DNA of 64,000 nucleotides. Origin: an uncultured bacterium (GTDB lineage Bacteria; Actinomycetota; Coriobacteriia; Coriobacteriales; Coriobacteriaceae). The stretch is from contig CAJMKK010000005.1 in assembly GCA_905214105.1 (NCBI GenBank), positions 1 through 64,000 on the forward strand, written 5' to 3'. The notes beneath the pieces are model-generated. The model saw only the letters and a list, made by a program, of their open reading frames with translations. It had not been told where the DNA came from and did no database searches. Position 1 is the first letter of the stretch; every line of letters starts with the position of its first letter. Below, in pieces: positions 1 through 10,234 of the stretch. A program made the position numbers and the translations under genes.

Positions 1-387
1 GAGATCAAGGCGACGCTTGCTGCCGCTTCGTCGCTGGGCTACAAGCACGTCGACGTCGTGTTCCAGCCGCACCGCTATTCGCGCCTGCAGGCCCTGTGCG
101 ACGACTTTGCCGATGCATTTGCCAATGCCGATAAACTGCTGTTGATCGATGTGTTCTCGGCTGGCGAGATGCCCATTCCGGGTGTCACCTCTAAGATGCT
201 CGCCGATACCGTGCGCGCCAAGCATCCTGGCAAGGAGGTCGTGTACTGTTCCAGCCGTCTTGAGCTCAATCAGGAGCTCGAGCAGATGGTGGGCGAGGGC
301 GACCTGCTGCTCACTATGGGTGCCGGTGACGTTACGACCGTCGGTCCCGAGTTCATTGAGTATCTGACTGCCAAGAAAGACGCTTAA
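1..387 (+). CDS. murC: UDP-N-acetylmuramate--L-alanine ligase, C-terminal part (partial)
   Basis: This is the last 128 residues of MurC, the cytoplasmic ligase that adds L-alanine to UDP-MurNAc in peptidoglycan precursor synthesis. The gene is cut by the left edge of the window. The QPHRYSRL segment at the start of the fragment is typical of the MurC C-terminal domain and is followed by the usual DVFSAGE and GAGD segments. The stop TAA is 5 nt before the murB start, so the two genes are almost certainly co-transcribed. Only the C-terminal domain is visible, so the ATP-binding residues cannot be checked. Confidence 0.93.
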   Translation, partial: EIKATLAAASSLGYKHVDVVFQPHRYSRLQALCDDFADAFANADKLLLIDVFSAGEMPIPGVTSKMLADTVRAKHPGKEVVYCSSRLELNQELEQMVGEGDLLLTMGAGDVTTVGPEFIEYLTAKKDA

Positions 388-392
388 GTCTA

Positions 393-1304
393 ATGGGTCT
401 GTTTAACGCCGTCATGGCGCTCTCGGGCATGATCGACACGGATGTGATCGAGGACGAGCGCCTTGCGCGTCATACGAGCTATCGTATCGGCGGCAAGGCC
501 GACCTCTTTGTGACGTGCCATAGCTATCATGCCCTTCGCCGCGCCGTGGCGGTGCTCGATCGCGAGCAGGTGCCGTGGGTCATCATCGGCAAGGGCTCCA
601 ATCTGCTGGTTGCCGATGGCGGTTATCGCGGCGCCGTCATTTCGCTCGGACGTGAGTTTCAGCGCACGGTTGTTGCCGATGACGGTTGTACGCTGACGGT
701 CGGTGCGGGCGTGATGTTTGCGCGCCTGGTCAACGATGCCCTGTCGCGTAGCCTTTCGGGCCTTGAGTTTGCCGTTGGCATCCCTGGTTCGGTCGGCGGT
801 GCGATATCTATGAATGCCGGCACACGGACCGAGTGGATTGGCTCGCTGGTTGAGGATGTCGTAACGTTTGACCCGGCATCCGGTATCAAGCATTATGCGG
901 GGTCCGAGATCACTTGGGGCTACCGCGAATGTAGCCTTCCCCGCAATGAGATCATCCTCGAGTGCGTGCTCAAGCTTAAACCGGCGCCCAAGGCCGACAT
1001 TCGCGAGCGCATGGAACGGTACCTGACGAGGCGCAAGCGTACGCAGCCCATGGGTCGCGCATCCTGCGGGTCGGTCTTTCGTAACCCGCCCGATGCGAGT
1101 GTGGGCAAGCTTATCGAGGATTGTGGATTAAAGGGTTTTTCGATTGGCGGCGCGGAAGTTTCGCCCGTTCACGCTAATTTTATCGTTAATAACGGAACTG
1201 CCTCGGCCGATGACGTTGCCGCGGTTATCAGACATGTGCACGGAAAGGTGAGGGAGGCGTATGGCATCGAGCTCAGACCGGAAGTTAAATTCCTCGGCTT
1301 CTAG
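393..1304 (+). CDS. murB: UDP-N-acetylenolpyruvoylglucosamine reductase
   Basis: MurB reduces UDP-GlcNAc-enolpyruvate to UDP-MurNAc with NADPH and FAD, in the cytosol. The 303-residue product has the FAD-binding features of the family: YRIGGKAD near residue 30, GKGSNLLVADGGYRG, SVGGAISMNAGTR, and the C-terminal SCGSVFRNP segment that carries the catalytic serine. Length is normal. It follows murC by 5 nt, and its 3' end overlaps the start of ftsQ by 44 nt in another frame, consistent with translational coupling inside the division cluster. Confidence 0.95.
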   Translation: MGLFNAVMALSGMIDTDVIEDERLARHTSYRIGGKADLFVTCHSYHALRRAVAVLDREQVPWVIIGKGSNLLVADGGYRGAVISLGREFQRTVVADDGCTLTVGAGVMFARLVNDALSRSLSGLEFAVGIPGSVGGAISMNAGTRTEWIGSLVEDVVTFDPASGIKHYAGSEITWGYRECSLPRNEIILECVLKLKPAPKADIRERMERYLTRRKRTQPMGRASCGSVFRNPPDASVGKLIEDCGLKGFSIGGAEVSPVHANFIVNNGTASADDVAAVIRHVHGKVREAYGIELRPEVKFLGF

Positions 1305-2517
1305 AGCATCGAAACCCACCTTCCGCCGCGCCGGAGGGCGTTCCGGCGCGCCTGCCAAACCTCAACGCAATACCGTCGCGCACTCTAAGTCTGTCGGGCA
1401 TGCTCGACAGACCAGTCGTCCGGTCGTCGGCTCGCAGCTCGGTAATCGTCCGGCCGCAAAAAAGTCCTCGCGTCCCTCGGTGACGTCAAAGCCTGTTATG
1501 GGCGCCAAGCCTGCCCGTCCCATGGCAACTCCTAAGCCCTCGACGGGAACTAAAGCGCCGCGTCCGGGTCGCACGCTGGGCGCATCGAAACCGCGCTCGC
1601 TGACATCGGTGCCGGTTACCGTCAAGAAGCCTTCGGGTAAAAAAAGCGTCAACCCGTTGTCTTCACTTGGGGCGATGGTAAATAAAACATCAGACGCCGC
1701 TTCTGTCGTTACAGGCAAAGGCAAAATCGTGGGCGGCGTTCTGGCCGTCTTGGCCGTGCTCGTCGTCGTTGCCATCGTGGTGATTAACTCTGGATTGTTT
1801 ACCGCCACTGATATTCAGATTCAAGGCAGCGAGCATGTGACGAAGCACGATGCTATCCAGCTGATCGATTTGCCCGAGGGAACGTCGCTTTTTAACGTCG
1901 ATCCCGACCAGATTACCGAGGATCTCAAGCAGAACCCGTGGGTCTCGGGCGTGGATGTCCAGCGTCAGTTCCCGCATACGCTCATCATTACGCCGATGGA
2001 GCGCAAGGTCATCGCAATTGCCTATATCAGCTCCGATGACCTTGCCTGGGCCATCGGGGATGATGACACCTGGATCGCCCCACTGTCGACGTCGGTCGAA
2101 GTGGACGACCAGGGCAACGTCATCACGACAGGGCAGGGCTCAAATACCTTGACCGGAATCGATGCCGCGCTGGCGCTCGCTAAGCATTTTGGCGCGGTGC
2201 TGTTGACTGATGTCTCGGCGGATGTCGCTCCGGTTTCCGGCCAGGCGGTGAGCTCCAAAGCCGTTAAGGCCGGCCTGGATTATGTGCGTGGTTTTTCGAG
2301 CGAGTTCTTGGGACAAGTCAAGGATATTTCCACGCCTTCGGTCGAAGCCATCTCGGCAAACCTCAATAACGGCATTGAGGTGTCGCTGGGCGATTCGAAC
2401 GATATCGCCAAGAAGGAACGCGTAGTCACCAAGTTGCTTTCGCAGGTAGAGGGCGTAACGTATATCAATGTGCGCTCTCCGGGCAACTACACATTTAGGA
2501 ATGCTCCGACCTCGTAG
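1261..2517 (+). CDS. ftsQ: Cell division protein FtsQ/DivIB
   Basis: FtsQ/DivIB is a bitopic divisome protein. The product has 418 residues. Residues 1-155 are a basic, Ser/Pro/Lys-rich cytoplasmic tail. A single hydrophobic segment lies at about 157-180, followed by a POTRA-like domain beginning TATDIQIQGSEHVT and a beta domain to the C terminus. Fold and position (after murB, before ftsZ) support the call more than any catalytic motif, since the family has none. The N-terminal tail is much longer than in typical FtsQ. The start at 1261 lies inside murB and was chosen because it is the first ATG of the frame. A later start cannot be excluded, because the tail is low-complexity. Confidence 0.85.
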   Translation: MASSSDRKLNSSASRASKPTFRRAGGRSGAPAKPQRNTVAHSKSVGHARQTSRPVVGSQLGNRPAAKKSSRPSVTSKPVMGAKPARPMATPKPSTGTKAPRPGRTLGASKPRSLTSVPVTVKKPSGKKSVNPLSSLGAMVNKTSDAASVVTGKGKIVGGVLAVLAVLVVVAIVVINSGLFTATDIQIQGSEHVTKHDAIQLIDLPEGTSLFNVDPDQITEDLKQNPWVSGVDVQRQFPHTLIITPMERKVIAIAYISSDDLAWAIGDDDTWIAPLSTSVEVDDQGNVITTGQGSNTLTGIDAALALAKHFGAVLLTDVSADVAPVSGQAVSSKAVKAGLDYVRGFSSEFLGQVKDISTPSVEAISANLNNGIEVSLGDSNDIAKKERVVTKLLSQVEGVTYINVRSPGNYTFRNAPTS

Positions 2518-2716
2518 CGCTGGTTGATGCTTTGTTGAGGGGCCATACCACGCCGTTTATCTGGTTTGTTTGGTTTTCACGGTCAATTATTTGACTGATA
2601 CGTTCATAATGTGCAAACATAATACGGTTTACCTTTGCATTTACTTTCAACCTGAAGGTTAATGTGCGCAGGGGTCGACCCATGCTATGGCTATAACCTT
2701 TGTTCGGAGGACCGAC

Positions 2717-3871
2717 ATGCACGAGACAGAGATCAACAACTACCTTGCCGTCATTAAGGTGGTCGGCGTCGGCGGCGGCGGTACCAACGCGGTCAATCGA
2801 ATGATCGAAGAGGGCATCCGCGGCGTCGAGTTTGTTGCCATCAACACCGATGCTCAGGCACTCGCGATCTCTGATGCCGATATCAAGGTGCACATCGGCA
2901 CCGACCTTACCCGCGGCCTGGGCGCCGGCGCCAACCCCGAGGTTGGCCGCAAGGCTGCCGATGAGTCCCGCGACGACATTGCCGAGGCGCTTGCTGGCGC
3001 CGACATGGTGTTCATCACCTGCGGCGAGGGCGGTGGCACTGGTACCGGCGCTGCTCCTATCGTTGCCGATATCGCGATGAACGAGGTCGGTGCACTGACC
3101 GTCGCCGTCGTGACCAAGCCCTTCACCTTCGAGGGCCGCAAGCGCAAGAAGAGCGCCGAGGAGGGCATTAAGACCCTCTCCGATTGCGTCGACACCATGA
3201 TTGTCATCCCTAACGATAAGCTGCTCGACATCGCCGAGAAGAAGACCACCATGCTCGAGGCCTTCGCGATTGCCGATGGCGTCCTTTCCCAGGGCACCCA
3301 GGGCATCACCGACCTCATCACCGTCCCCGGTATCATCAACCTGGACTTCGCCGATGTTAAGACCATCATGAAGCAGGCCGGTACCGCCATGATGGGTATT
3401 GGTACCTCTTCTGGGGATACCCGTGCCGTCGACGCAGCCCAGCAGGCCATCTCCAGCCCGCTGCTCGAGAGCTCCATCGATGGTGCCACACGCGTGCTGC
3501 TCTCCATCGCCGGTTCCAAGGACCTGGGCATCCAGGAGATCAGCGACGCCGCCGACGTTGTCGCCAACGCCGTCGACCCCGAGGCCAACATCATCTTCGG
3601 TACCGTTGTCGACGAGTCCCTGGGCGATCAGGTGCGTATCACCGTCATCGCTACGGGCTTCTCCGACTCCAACGTCAATCGTCAGGACGAGCTCTTTGCT
3701 GCTCAGCAGTCTCAGAGCAAGGCAGCTGCCTCCGCCGAGCCGCAGCGCACCGCTCCGGCCGCCAGTCCGGCTCAGGCCGCTCCGACCCGCAACGTCGGTG
3801 GCACCGAGCTTCCTAACTTCGGCAACGATCAGTTCGAGCTTCCCGACTTCCTGAAGCGCGGTAGCTTCTAG
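2717..3871 (+). CDS. ftsZ: Cell division protein FtsZ
   Basis: FtsZ is the tubulin-like GTPase that forms the division ring. The 384-residue product shows [11 protein letters not shown] at residues 19-29 and the tubulin signature GEGGGTGTG at 103-111. The T7-loop region [11 protein letters not shown] is present. A variable Ala/Pro/Gln-rich linker leads to the conserved C-terminal peptide [10 protein letters not shown] that binds SepF and other partners. The start at 2717 was preferred over the in-frame ATG at 2687 because CGGAGG lies 6 nt upstream. A 200-nt gap separates it from ftsQ, so it probably has its own promoter. An intrinsic terminator follows. Confidence 0.97.
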   Translation: MHETEINNYLAVIKVVGVGGGGTNAVNRMIEEGIRGVEFVAINTDAQALAISDADIKVHIGTDLTRGLGAGANPEVGRKAADESRDDIAEALAGADMVFITCGEGGGTGTGAAPIVADIAMNEVGALTVAVVTKPFTFEGRKRKKSAEEGIKTLSDCVDTMIVIPNDKLLDIAEKKTTMLEAFAIADGVLSQGTQGITDLITVPGIINLDFADVKTIMKQAGTAMMGIGTSSGDTRAVDAAQQAISSPLLESSIDGATRVLLSIAGSKDLGIQEISDAADVVANAVDPEANIIFGTVVDESLGDQVRITVIATGFSDSNVNRQDELFAAQQSQSKAAASAEPQRTAPAASPAQAAPTRNVGGTELPNFGNDQFELPDFLKRGSF

Positions 3872-3893
3872 TTCGTTTTTCTCAACGACCTGC

Positions 3894-3930
3894 ACGGGGT
3901 GTGTCCATTTGGATGCACCCCGTTTTGTTT
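3894..3930 (+). terminator. Intrinsic terminator after ftsZ
   Basis: ACGGGGTG (3894-3901) pairs with CACCCCGT (3916-3923), followed by TTTTGTTT. It lies 22 nt after the ftsZ stop. Confidence 0.8.
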
Positions 3931-4081
3931 CTCGTTTGTAAACGAAAGCCTCCAATCTCCTTACGTTCCCTTTACGTTTGGTCCCTACCGCTGCGGGTAT
4001 CCTTTTAAGGAAGTATGACAGCCGTATAAACGCGGACTGCGCGGCGACGCCGCGGTACTTGTGTTATTAGGAGGCTTTAGT

Positions 4082-4882
4082 ATGGCAACACGTGCGGACA
4101 AAGTTTCGCGTGTCGACCATGATGGAGTTACGTTGGTGGAGGGCGCGACATCCGATGTTCGCTTTGCCTTCACCGAGCGCGCCGGTGGTGTTTCCGAAGA
4201 TGCGTACTCCTCACTCAACTTGGGCTCGCATGTTGGCGATGATCCCTTTGCTGTTCAAGAAAATCGTCGTCGCGCGCTCGAGGCTATGGGTGCCGCCGAG
4301 TGCGAGCACAACCTGCTCGTTCCCAATCAGGTCCATGGTGACCATATCGTTGCGGTGACCTCGAACGGCGCCGATGACCTTGAGGACGTCCGCGAGCAGA
4401 TTGCCGAGGGCTGCGATGCCATCGTCTGTACGGCGCATAACGTACCCGTGCTGCTCTGCTTTGCCGACTGCGTCCCCGTGGTGCTGGTGGCCCCTGGCGG
4501 ATTTGCCGTGGTGCACTCCGGTTGGAAGGGCACGATTGCACGTATTTCTGCCAAGGCGTGCCAGGCGCTTTGCGATGCTGCCGGCTGCGATGCGAGCGAC
4601 GTTTCCGCCTATATCGGCCCACATATCTTGGGTGACGAATATGAGGTATCCCAGGAACTTATGGATCGCTTTGCCGCCGAGTTCTCGTGCGTCGATGCGA
4701 GCACCTCTCGCATGCTCGATCTTTCCGCTGCCATTTGCGAGGCGCTGGTAGATGTCGGTGTCGACGCGGATAATATCGTGGATACCCAGCTTTCGACTGT
4801 GCGTCAGAACGACCGCTTTTATTCCTACCGTAACGAGGGCGGCACCTGTGGGCGCCATGCTGCGATCGGCGTGATGCTATGA
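4082..4882 (+). CDS. pgeF: Peptidoglycan editing factor / YfiH-family purine nucleoside phosphorylase
   Basis: This belongs to the YfiH/PgeF (LACC1-like) family, zinc enzymes with purine nucleoside phosphorylase and adenosine deaminase activity, linked in enterobacteria to editing of peptidoglycan precursors. The metal-binding residues are recognisable in NQVHGD, FADCVPV and VHSGWKG. The start at 4082 has AGGAGG 7 nt upstream. The frame could extend back to a GTG at 4061, but that would place the SD inside the gene. The position right after ftsZ is the classic actinobacterial arrangement. The last 4 nt overlap pstS (ATGA), which ties a cell-wall gene to the phosphate operon. Confidence 0.9.
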   Translation: MATRADKVSRVDHDGVTLVEGATSDVRFAFTERAGGVSEDAYSSLNLGSHVGDDPFAVQENRRRALEAMGAAECEHNLLVPNQVHGDHIVAVTSNGADDLEDVREQIAEGCDAIVCTAHNVPVLLCFADCVPVVLVAPGGFAVVHSGWKGTIARISAKACQALCDAAGCDASDVSAYIGPHILGDEYEVSQELMDRFAAEFSCVDASTSRMLDLSAAICEALVDVGVDADNIVDTQLSTVRQNDRFYSYRNEGGTCGRHAAIGVML

Positions 4883-5715
4883 GAAAGATCGTATCGGTCC
4901 TGAGCGCCGCTGTGCTTACGCTTACGCTGTGTGCCTGTTCTTCGGGATCTTCTACCTCTTCCATTACCGTCGCCGGCTCCACGACCTGCCTTCCTATCGC
5001 TGAGATTGCGGCCGAGGGCTTTAAGGAGGAGACCGGCATTGACGTGCTCGTTTCCGGTTTGGGTTCTTCCGCTGGCATCGAGGCCGTCAGCGCCGGTACC
5101 GCTGATATCGCCAGCTCGTCCCGTAGCCTCAATGCCGACGAACAAGACCTGGGCCTGACTCCCATCGTCATTGCCCACGACGGCATTGCGGTCATCGTGA
5201 ACGACGATAACCCGGTCGATAACCTCTCGACTGAGCAGCTCCGCGATATCTACGCCGGCAAGATTACCAATTGGAAAGAGGTCGGTGGCGAGGACCTGAG
5301 GATTCAGGTCATCAATCGAGATGAGGCGTCCGGCACGCGTGAGGCCTTTCGTACCATCGTGATGGACGGCGCCCCCTTCGATCGCCGCTCGGCCGTTCTT
5401 TCGGGCACGGGCCAGGTGCGCGACGTGGTGTCTCGTTCGCGCGGTGCCATTGGCTACATTTCGCTGGGCTTCGTCGATAGCCTCAACGCCAAGACCTCGG
5501 TCAAGGCCGTCTCGGTCAATCATGTTGAGGCGTCCGAGAAGACGGTCGCGAGTGGCGGCTATCCCATCTCGCGCGACCTTTACTTCTTTGTGAAGGGTGC
5601 GCCTTCGCAGCAGGCGCAGGATTACATCGACTACGTGACGTCCGAAAAGATGGACAAGCAGATTCGCGAGGCGGGCTTTATTCCCGTCACCAACGACGAG
5701 AAGGGGAGTGAGTAG
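4879..5715 (+). CDS. pstS: Phosphate ABC transporter substrate-binding lipoprotein
   Basis: PstS captures phosphate outside the membrane and delivers it to PstCA. The 278-residue product starts with a basic, hydrophobic signal peptide ending in the lipobox LTLCAC, so it is probably lipid-anchored. The mature part has the PBP-like phosphate-binding features: AGSTTCLPIAE, GLGSSAGIEAV, DIASSSR and the RDEASGTREAF segment typical of PstS. It begins inside the last codons of pgeF and is followed after 1 nt by pstC, so translation is coupled across pgeF-pstS-pstC. Confidence 0.95.
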   Translation: MRKIVSVLSAAVLTLTLCACSSGSSTSSITVAGSTTCLPIAEIAAEGFKEETGIDVLVSGLGSSAGIEAVSAGTADIASSSRSLNADEQDLGLTPIVIAHDGIAVIVNDDNPVDNLSTEQLRDIYAGKITNWKEVGGEDLRIQVINRDEASGTREAFRTIVMDGAPFDRRSAVLSGTGQVRDVVSRSRGAIGYISLGFVDSLNAKTSVKAVSVNHVEASEKTVASGGYPISRDLYFFVKGAPSQQAQDYIDYVTSEKMDKQIREAGFIPVTNDEKGSE

Positions 5716-5716
5716 C

Positions 5717-6643
5717 ATGAAAACACAGGAAAACTCCCAGACTGAGCAGAATGTTCAGACGCCCAAGAAGCGCGAGCTGGCGCTCGTATCGCGCAGTACC
5801 TATATCAAGGAGAAGGCGCTGCAGTGGATCTTCTTTGCCTGCGCGTTCTTGGCGGTCGTTACCGTCATCCTGATTTTTGTCTTTACCACGTACTCGGCGC
5901 TGCCCGTCTTTACCGACATCGGTCTGGCGGACTTCTTTAGCTTTACGTGGGCGCCCTCCGAGGGCCACTACGGCATCATGTCGCTGCTTGCCGGCTCAGG
6001 TCTGGTGACCGTCGGTGCGCTCGCCATGGGCGTGCCGCTAGGTGTGGGTACGGCCGTATACCTGGTCGAGATCGCCGGCAAGCGCGTGCGCAAGCTCATC
6101 AGCCCTGCCGTCGACCTGCTGGCCGGCATCCCTTCTATCATCTACGGCTTTTTCGGCATGATCATCATCCGCCCGTTTATCGCACAGCTGACCGGTGGTC
6201 TTGGTTTTGGTGCGCTGACGGCGTGGTTCGTGCTTGCCATCATGATCGTCCCTACCATCACCACGCTCACCATCGATGCCCTCAATTCCATTCCCATGGG
6301 TATTCGCGAGGCATCGTATGCCATGGGTGCTACTAAGTGGCAGACCATCTATAAGGTCGTGCTACCTGCCGCCAAGCTGGGTATCGTGGATGCCATCGTG
6401 CTGGGTATGGGCCGTGCCATCGGCGAGACCATGGCCGTGCTCATGGTCGTGGGTAACGCCCCGGTTATTCCCGACAGCATTGCGAGCCCCATCTCGACGC
6501 TCACGAGCCAGATCGCGCTCGACATGAGCTATTCCTCGGGTCTGCACCGCTCGGCGCTGTTCGGCATGGGCGTGGTCCTGTTTATCATCTCCGCCACGCT
6601 GGTGGGCATCGTCCGTCTGATTTCCAAGAAGAAGAGGGGGTAG
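5717..6643 (+). CDS. pstC: Phosphate ABC transporter permease PstC
   Basis: PstC is one of two inner-membrane permeases of the high-affinity phosphate transporter. The product has a cytoplasmic N-terminal tail of about 40 residues, then about six hydrophobic segments, with the ABC permease EAA-type loop EASYAMGATKWQTIYKVVLPAA facing PstB. The GIPSIIYGFFG segment is characteristic of PstC. The start at 5717 (ATGAAAACACAG) was chosen over the in-frame GTG at 5708. It is followed by pstA 3 nt downstream. Confidence 0.95.
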   Translation: MKTQENSQTEQNVQTPKKRELALVSRSTYIKEKALQWIFFACAFLAVVTVILIFVFTTYSALPVFTDIGLADFFSFTWAPSEGHYGIMSLLAGSGLVTVGALAMGVPLGVGTAVYLVEIAGKRVRKLISPAVDLLAGIPSIIYGFFGMIIIRPFIAQLTGGLGFGALTAWFVLAIMIVPTITTLTIDALNSIPMGIREASYAMGATKWQTIYKVVLPAAKLGIVDAIVLGMGRAIGETMAVLMVVGNAPVIPDSIASPISTLTSQIALDMSYSSGLHRSALFGMGVVLFIISATLVGIVRLISKKKRG

Positions 6644-6646
6644 GCT

Positions 6647-7552
6647 ATGTCCGATTCCGTTGACACGACGGTCGATACGACCTCGTCGCGCGAGCGCATC
6701 AAGCGTGCCCTTTCCCATGGCAAGAAGGGCCGCATCAACAAGGACCTGTCCAACAAGATCATGCTTGGCGTGTTCCGTGCCGCGGCATACATCACCACGC
6801 TGGTGCTTGTCGCTATCATTGCCTATGTGGTCATTAACGGCCTGCCGCATATCTCGCTCGACTTTATCTTCGGTTGGCCCCAGGGCGTCAACGCCGAGGG
6901 CGGAATTTGGCCCACGATCGTCTCGACCGTCTATGTGACGGCGCTCGCCATGCTTATCTGCACGCCGATTGCTGTGCTGGCAGCCGTCTATCTGGCCGAG
7001 TACGCCAAGCAGGGCAAGGTCGTCGAGCTCATTCGCTACGCTGCTGACGCTTTGGCCTCGGTGCCCTCCATCGTTATGGGCCTGTTTGGCTACGCCTTGT
7101 TTGTCGAGGCCATGGGCCTGGGCCTTTCGATGGTCTCGGCCGCTCTGGCGCTCGCGCTCTTGATGCTTCCCATTGTCATGCGCACCACCGAAGAGGCCAT
7201 TCGCGCCGTCCCGCGCTATATCCGTTGGGGCGCGTACGGCCTGGGCGCCACCAAGTGGCAGGTTGTCTCCAAGATTGTGCTTCCTTCTGCCTTTGGCCGT
7301 ATTGCCACGGGCATCGTCCTCGCCATCGGTCGCGCCATTGGCGAGACCGCGGTGGTGCTCTACACCATGGGCCAAGCCATCAATCTACCTATTTCGCCGC
7401 TCGATTCCGGCCGCCCCATGACGGTTCACCTGTACCTGCTTGCCAACGACGGCATCAACATGAACGCAGCCTACGGCACCGCGCTCTTGCTGATGGTGAT
7501 CATTCTTGCCTTCAACCTGTTTGCGCGCTTCCTGTCGCGCAAGCGTCGCTAG
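6647..7552 (+). CDS. pstA: Phosphate ABC transporter permease PstA
   Basis: PstA is the second permease of the phosphate importer. It has 301 residues, a charged N-terminal stretch, then six predicted membrane segments. The EAA loop reads RYIRWGAYGLGATKWQVVSK. SVPSIVMGLFGYALFVEAMG matches the PstA pattern. The start ATG is preceded by AGAGGGGG. It lies between pstC and pstB with gaps of 3 and 12 nt and is clearly part of the same operon. Confidence 0.95.
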   Translation: MSDSVDTTVDTTSSRERIKRALSHGKKGRINKDLSNKIMLGVFRAAAYITTLVLVAIIAYVVINGLPHISLDFIFGWPQGVNAEGGIWPTIVSTVYVTALAMLICTPIAVLAAVYLAEYAKQGKVVELIRYAADALASVPSIVMGLFGYALFVEAMGLGLSMVSAALALALLMLPIVMRTTEEAIRAVPRYIRWGAYGLGATKWQVVSKIVLPSAFGRIATGIVLAIGRAIGETAVVLYTMGQAINLPISPLDSGRPMTVHLYLLANDGINMNAAYGTALLLMVIILAFNLFARFLSRKRR

Positions 7553-7564
7553 TTAAGGAGTCCC

Positions 7565-8368
<804 letters not shown>

Positions 8369-8459
8369 TCGGTGCGACTAGTCCCAAGCCGTCGGACCTG
8401 GTCCGGTGCGTATTCACTGTGCGGGCTGCATGACCGCACCCAACTGATTGGAGTGAACC

Positions 8460-9317
8460 ATGCGCAAACTGTTTTCCCGTCAGCTCGTCGAGGCCCGTCA
8501 CGAGATGCTGAGCATCTATGAGGCCGTCGATCTGGCTCTCCACGATGCCGTGAAGGCCTATGTGACCGACGACCGCAAGCTCGCCACCAAGACCAAGAAA
8601 CGCACGCTTTCGATTGACGCGCGCTGCGCCAACCTGGAGGCCGTCTGCTACAACCTGATCGCCACGCAGTCACCGGTCGCCTCCGACTTCCGCCTGCTTC
8701 AGACGATCATCTACGTCGACTTTAACCTGCAGCGCATGACCGATAAGGTCCGTCAGATCTGCCGTGCCACGCGTCATATGATCAAGGCCGACATCTCGCT
8801 GCCCAAGGAGCTTGTCGGCACGGTTGAGGCCGAGGCTGAGGCCGTCTACCAGGTGCTGGGCTCTTCGCTTTCTGCGCTCGTCACCAATGATATGTCCATC
8901 ATCTGCAACCTGGCCGTCGAGGACGAGCCAGTGCACGCTGCCTACGAGAAGTTCTTCCGCACCTTTAACCGTATGGATACGGGCGACTTTATGGACGACG
9001 ACAGCAACTATGACGACCTGCGCCGCGCCATCATGGTTTCGCGCTACCTCGATCGCATCGCTTCCATTTCCATCGATGCCGCTTGCCGTCTGACCTTCCT
9101 GTTGACTGGTCAGCGTATGAACGCCGGCGATATCGCCCGCACTGATGAGGACGAGCTCGAGAGCATGCGCGTGCCTTCGGGCGAGGGTGTTATCATGAGG
9201 CCCGCCGTCGACGCGCGCTACGTTGCCAAGGTGCCCGCCAACGAGGTCAGCGAGGGTCTTCGCTACCTGCTCGATCATCTTGAGGACGAGGACGATGGCG
9301 AGGACGACGAGGAGTAA
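8460..9317 (+). CDS. phoU: Phosphate transport system regulator PhoU
   Basis: PhoU is a cytosolic helical-bundle protein that links Pst activity to PhoR signalling. The product has 285 residues. The core shows two PhoU repeats, with metal-site-like E/D-x3-D patterns, and segments such as SVASDFRLLQTIIYVDFNLQRM near residue 75. An acidic C-terminal tail (about 60 residues, ending EDEDDGEDDEE) goes beyond the usual 220-240-residue family length and has no recognisable domain. It follows pstB after 91 nt and closes the pst operon. A GC-rich hairpin follows. Confidence 0.9.
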   Translation: MRKLFSRQLVEARHEMLSIYEAVDLALHDAVKAYVTDDRKLATKTKKRTLSIDARCANLEAVCYNLIATQSPVASDFRLLQTIIYVDFNLQRMTDKVRQICRATRHMIKADISLPKELVGTVEAEAEAVYQVLGSSLSALVTNDMSIICNLAVEDEPVHAAYEKFFRTFNRMDTGDFMDDDSNYDDLRRAIMVSRYLDRIASISIDAACRLTFLLTGQRMNAGDIARTDEDELESMRVPSGEGVIMRPAVDARYVAKVPANEVSEGLRYLLDHLEDEDDGEDDEE

Positions 9318-9354
9318 GTAGCCCCGTTCGTCGAAAGATTGTAAATACCTAAGT

Positions 9355-9389
9355 GAGCGCGGCCTTGCACATGCGGGGCCGCGCTCTTG
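9355..9389 (+). terminator. Hairpin terminator after phoU
   Basis: GAGCGCGGCC (9355-9364) pairs perfectly with GGCCGCGCTC (9377-9386). The following T tract is short (TTGCGTT), so termination may be incomplete and some transcription could continue into yggS. Confidence 0.6.
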
Positions 9390-9436
9390 CGTTAGCATGG
9401 GACTACTTGTTTGGCTGTCAGCGGAGGCGATTGGCA

Positions 9437-10174
9437 ATGGATAACTATTTGGATTTGATGCGCGCTCGCCGCGAGCAGATTCTGGAACGTTTTTATGCGG
9501 CGCTCGATCGCGCGGGCCGCCCCCACGACGCCGCGCGCCTCATTGCCGTGTCCAAGACCGTTGGTGTCGATGAGACCGCTGCCGCCATCCAGGCGGGGTA
9601 TCGCCATTTTGCCGAGAACCGCCCGCAGGAGCTGGTTCGCAAGCTCACGGGTCTGGCGGAGCATCCGGAGCTGCCCGAGGTGCGCTTCGATATGATCGGC
9701 AACCTGCAGACCAATAAGATCAATGCGGTGCTGGGCTCAGCCGAGCTGATTCACTCGGTGGGTTCGCTGCATCTGGCACAGGCGATCTCGAGCCGTGCTG
9801 TCCGCAAGATTGAGGCAGGCGAGCTCGCCGGCCCCCAGCGTGTGCTCATCGAGGTCAATGTGAGTGGTGAGGAGTCGAAGGGAGGCTTTTCGCCCGATGA
9901 GATTCGCGCCGCCGCGGGTGAGCTTGCGGAACTTGAGGGAATTTGCGTACAGGGGCTTATGACTATGGCGCCCCGGGGGAATAAGGATGTGGCACGCCGC
10001 ACCTTTGCGGGGCTTCGTGAGCTGAGGGATGAGCTGGAGGCGGCGCATCCCGATTTGAACCTGCCTGAGCTTTCCTGCGGCATGAGCGAGGACTTTGAGC
10101 CTGCCCTTGAGGAGGGCTCTACGCTCGTTCGCCTGGGCAGGGTAGTATTTAGCCCGGAGTTTGCAGTAAAATAA
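9437..10174 (+). CDS. YggS-family pyridoxal phosphate homeostasis protein
   Basis: This is a PLP-binding TIM-barrel protein of the YggS/PROSC family, which keeps free PLP available and low. The PLP lysine lies in LIAVSKTV near residue 40. HFAENRPQEL, DMIGNLQTNKIN, LIEVNVSGEESKGGF and LSCGMSEDFEPALEEGSTLVRLG are family hallmarks. The frame runs back to 9353, but the start at 9437 has GGAGG 9 nt upstream and gives the normal 245-residue length. In actinobacteria this gene normally sits between pgeF and sepF. Here the pst operon lies in between. Confidence 0.93.
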   Translation: MDNYLDLMRARREQILERFYAALDRAGRPHDAARLIAVSKTVGVDETAAAIQAGYRHFAENRPQELVRKLTGLAEHPELPEVRFDMIGNLQTNKINAVLGSAELIHSVGSLHLAQAISSRAVRKIEAGELAGPQRVLIEVNVSGEESKGGFSPDEIRAAAGELAELEGICVQGLMTMAPRGNKDVARRTFAGLRELRDELEAAHPDLNLPELSCGMSEDFEPALEEGSTLVRLGRVVFSPEFAVK

Positions 10175-10234
10175 GGCTCTGAAGTGCGCACTGATTATCG
10201 GGGCGCCTGCACTAAACCGCGAGAGGACACAACC

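Noticed and set aside
2591..2623. TTGACT...CATAAT as an ftsZ promoter
   Set aside because: The spacer is about 21 nt (or 8 nt for the nearer CATAAT), outside the normal range. A promoter is likely here but I cannot place it.
2495..3955. 486-residue open frame on the minus strand across ftsZ
   Set aside because: It is a shadow of ftsZ codon bias. It has low-complexity composition (Gly/Leu/Val/Asp-rich), no SD and no recognisable domain.
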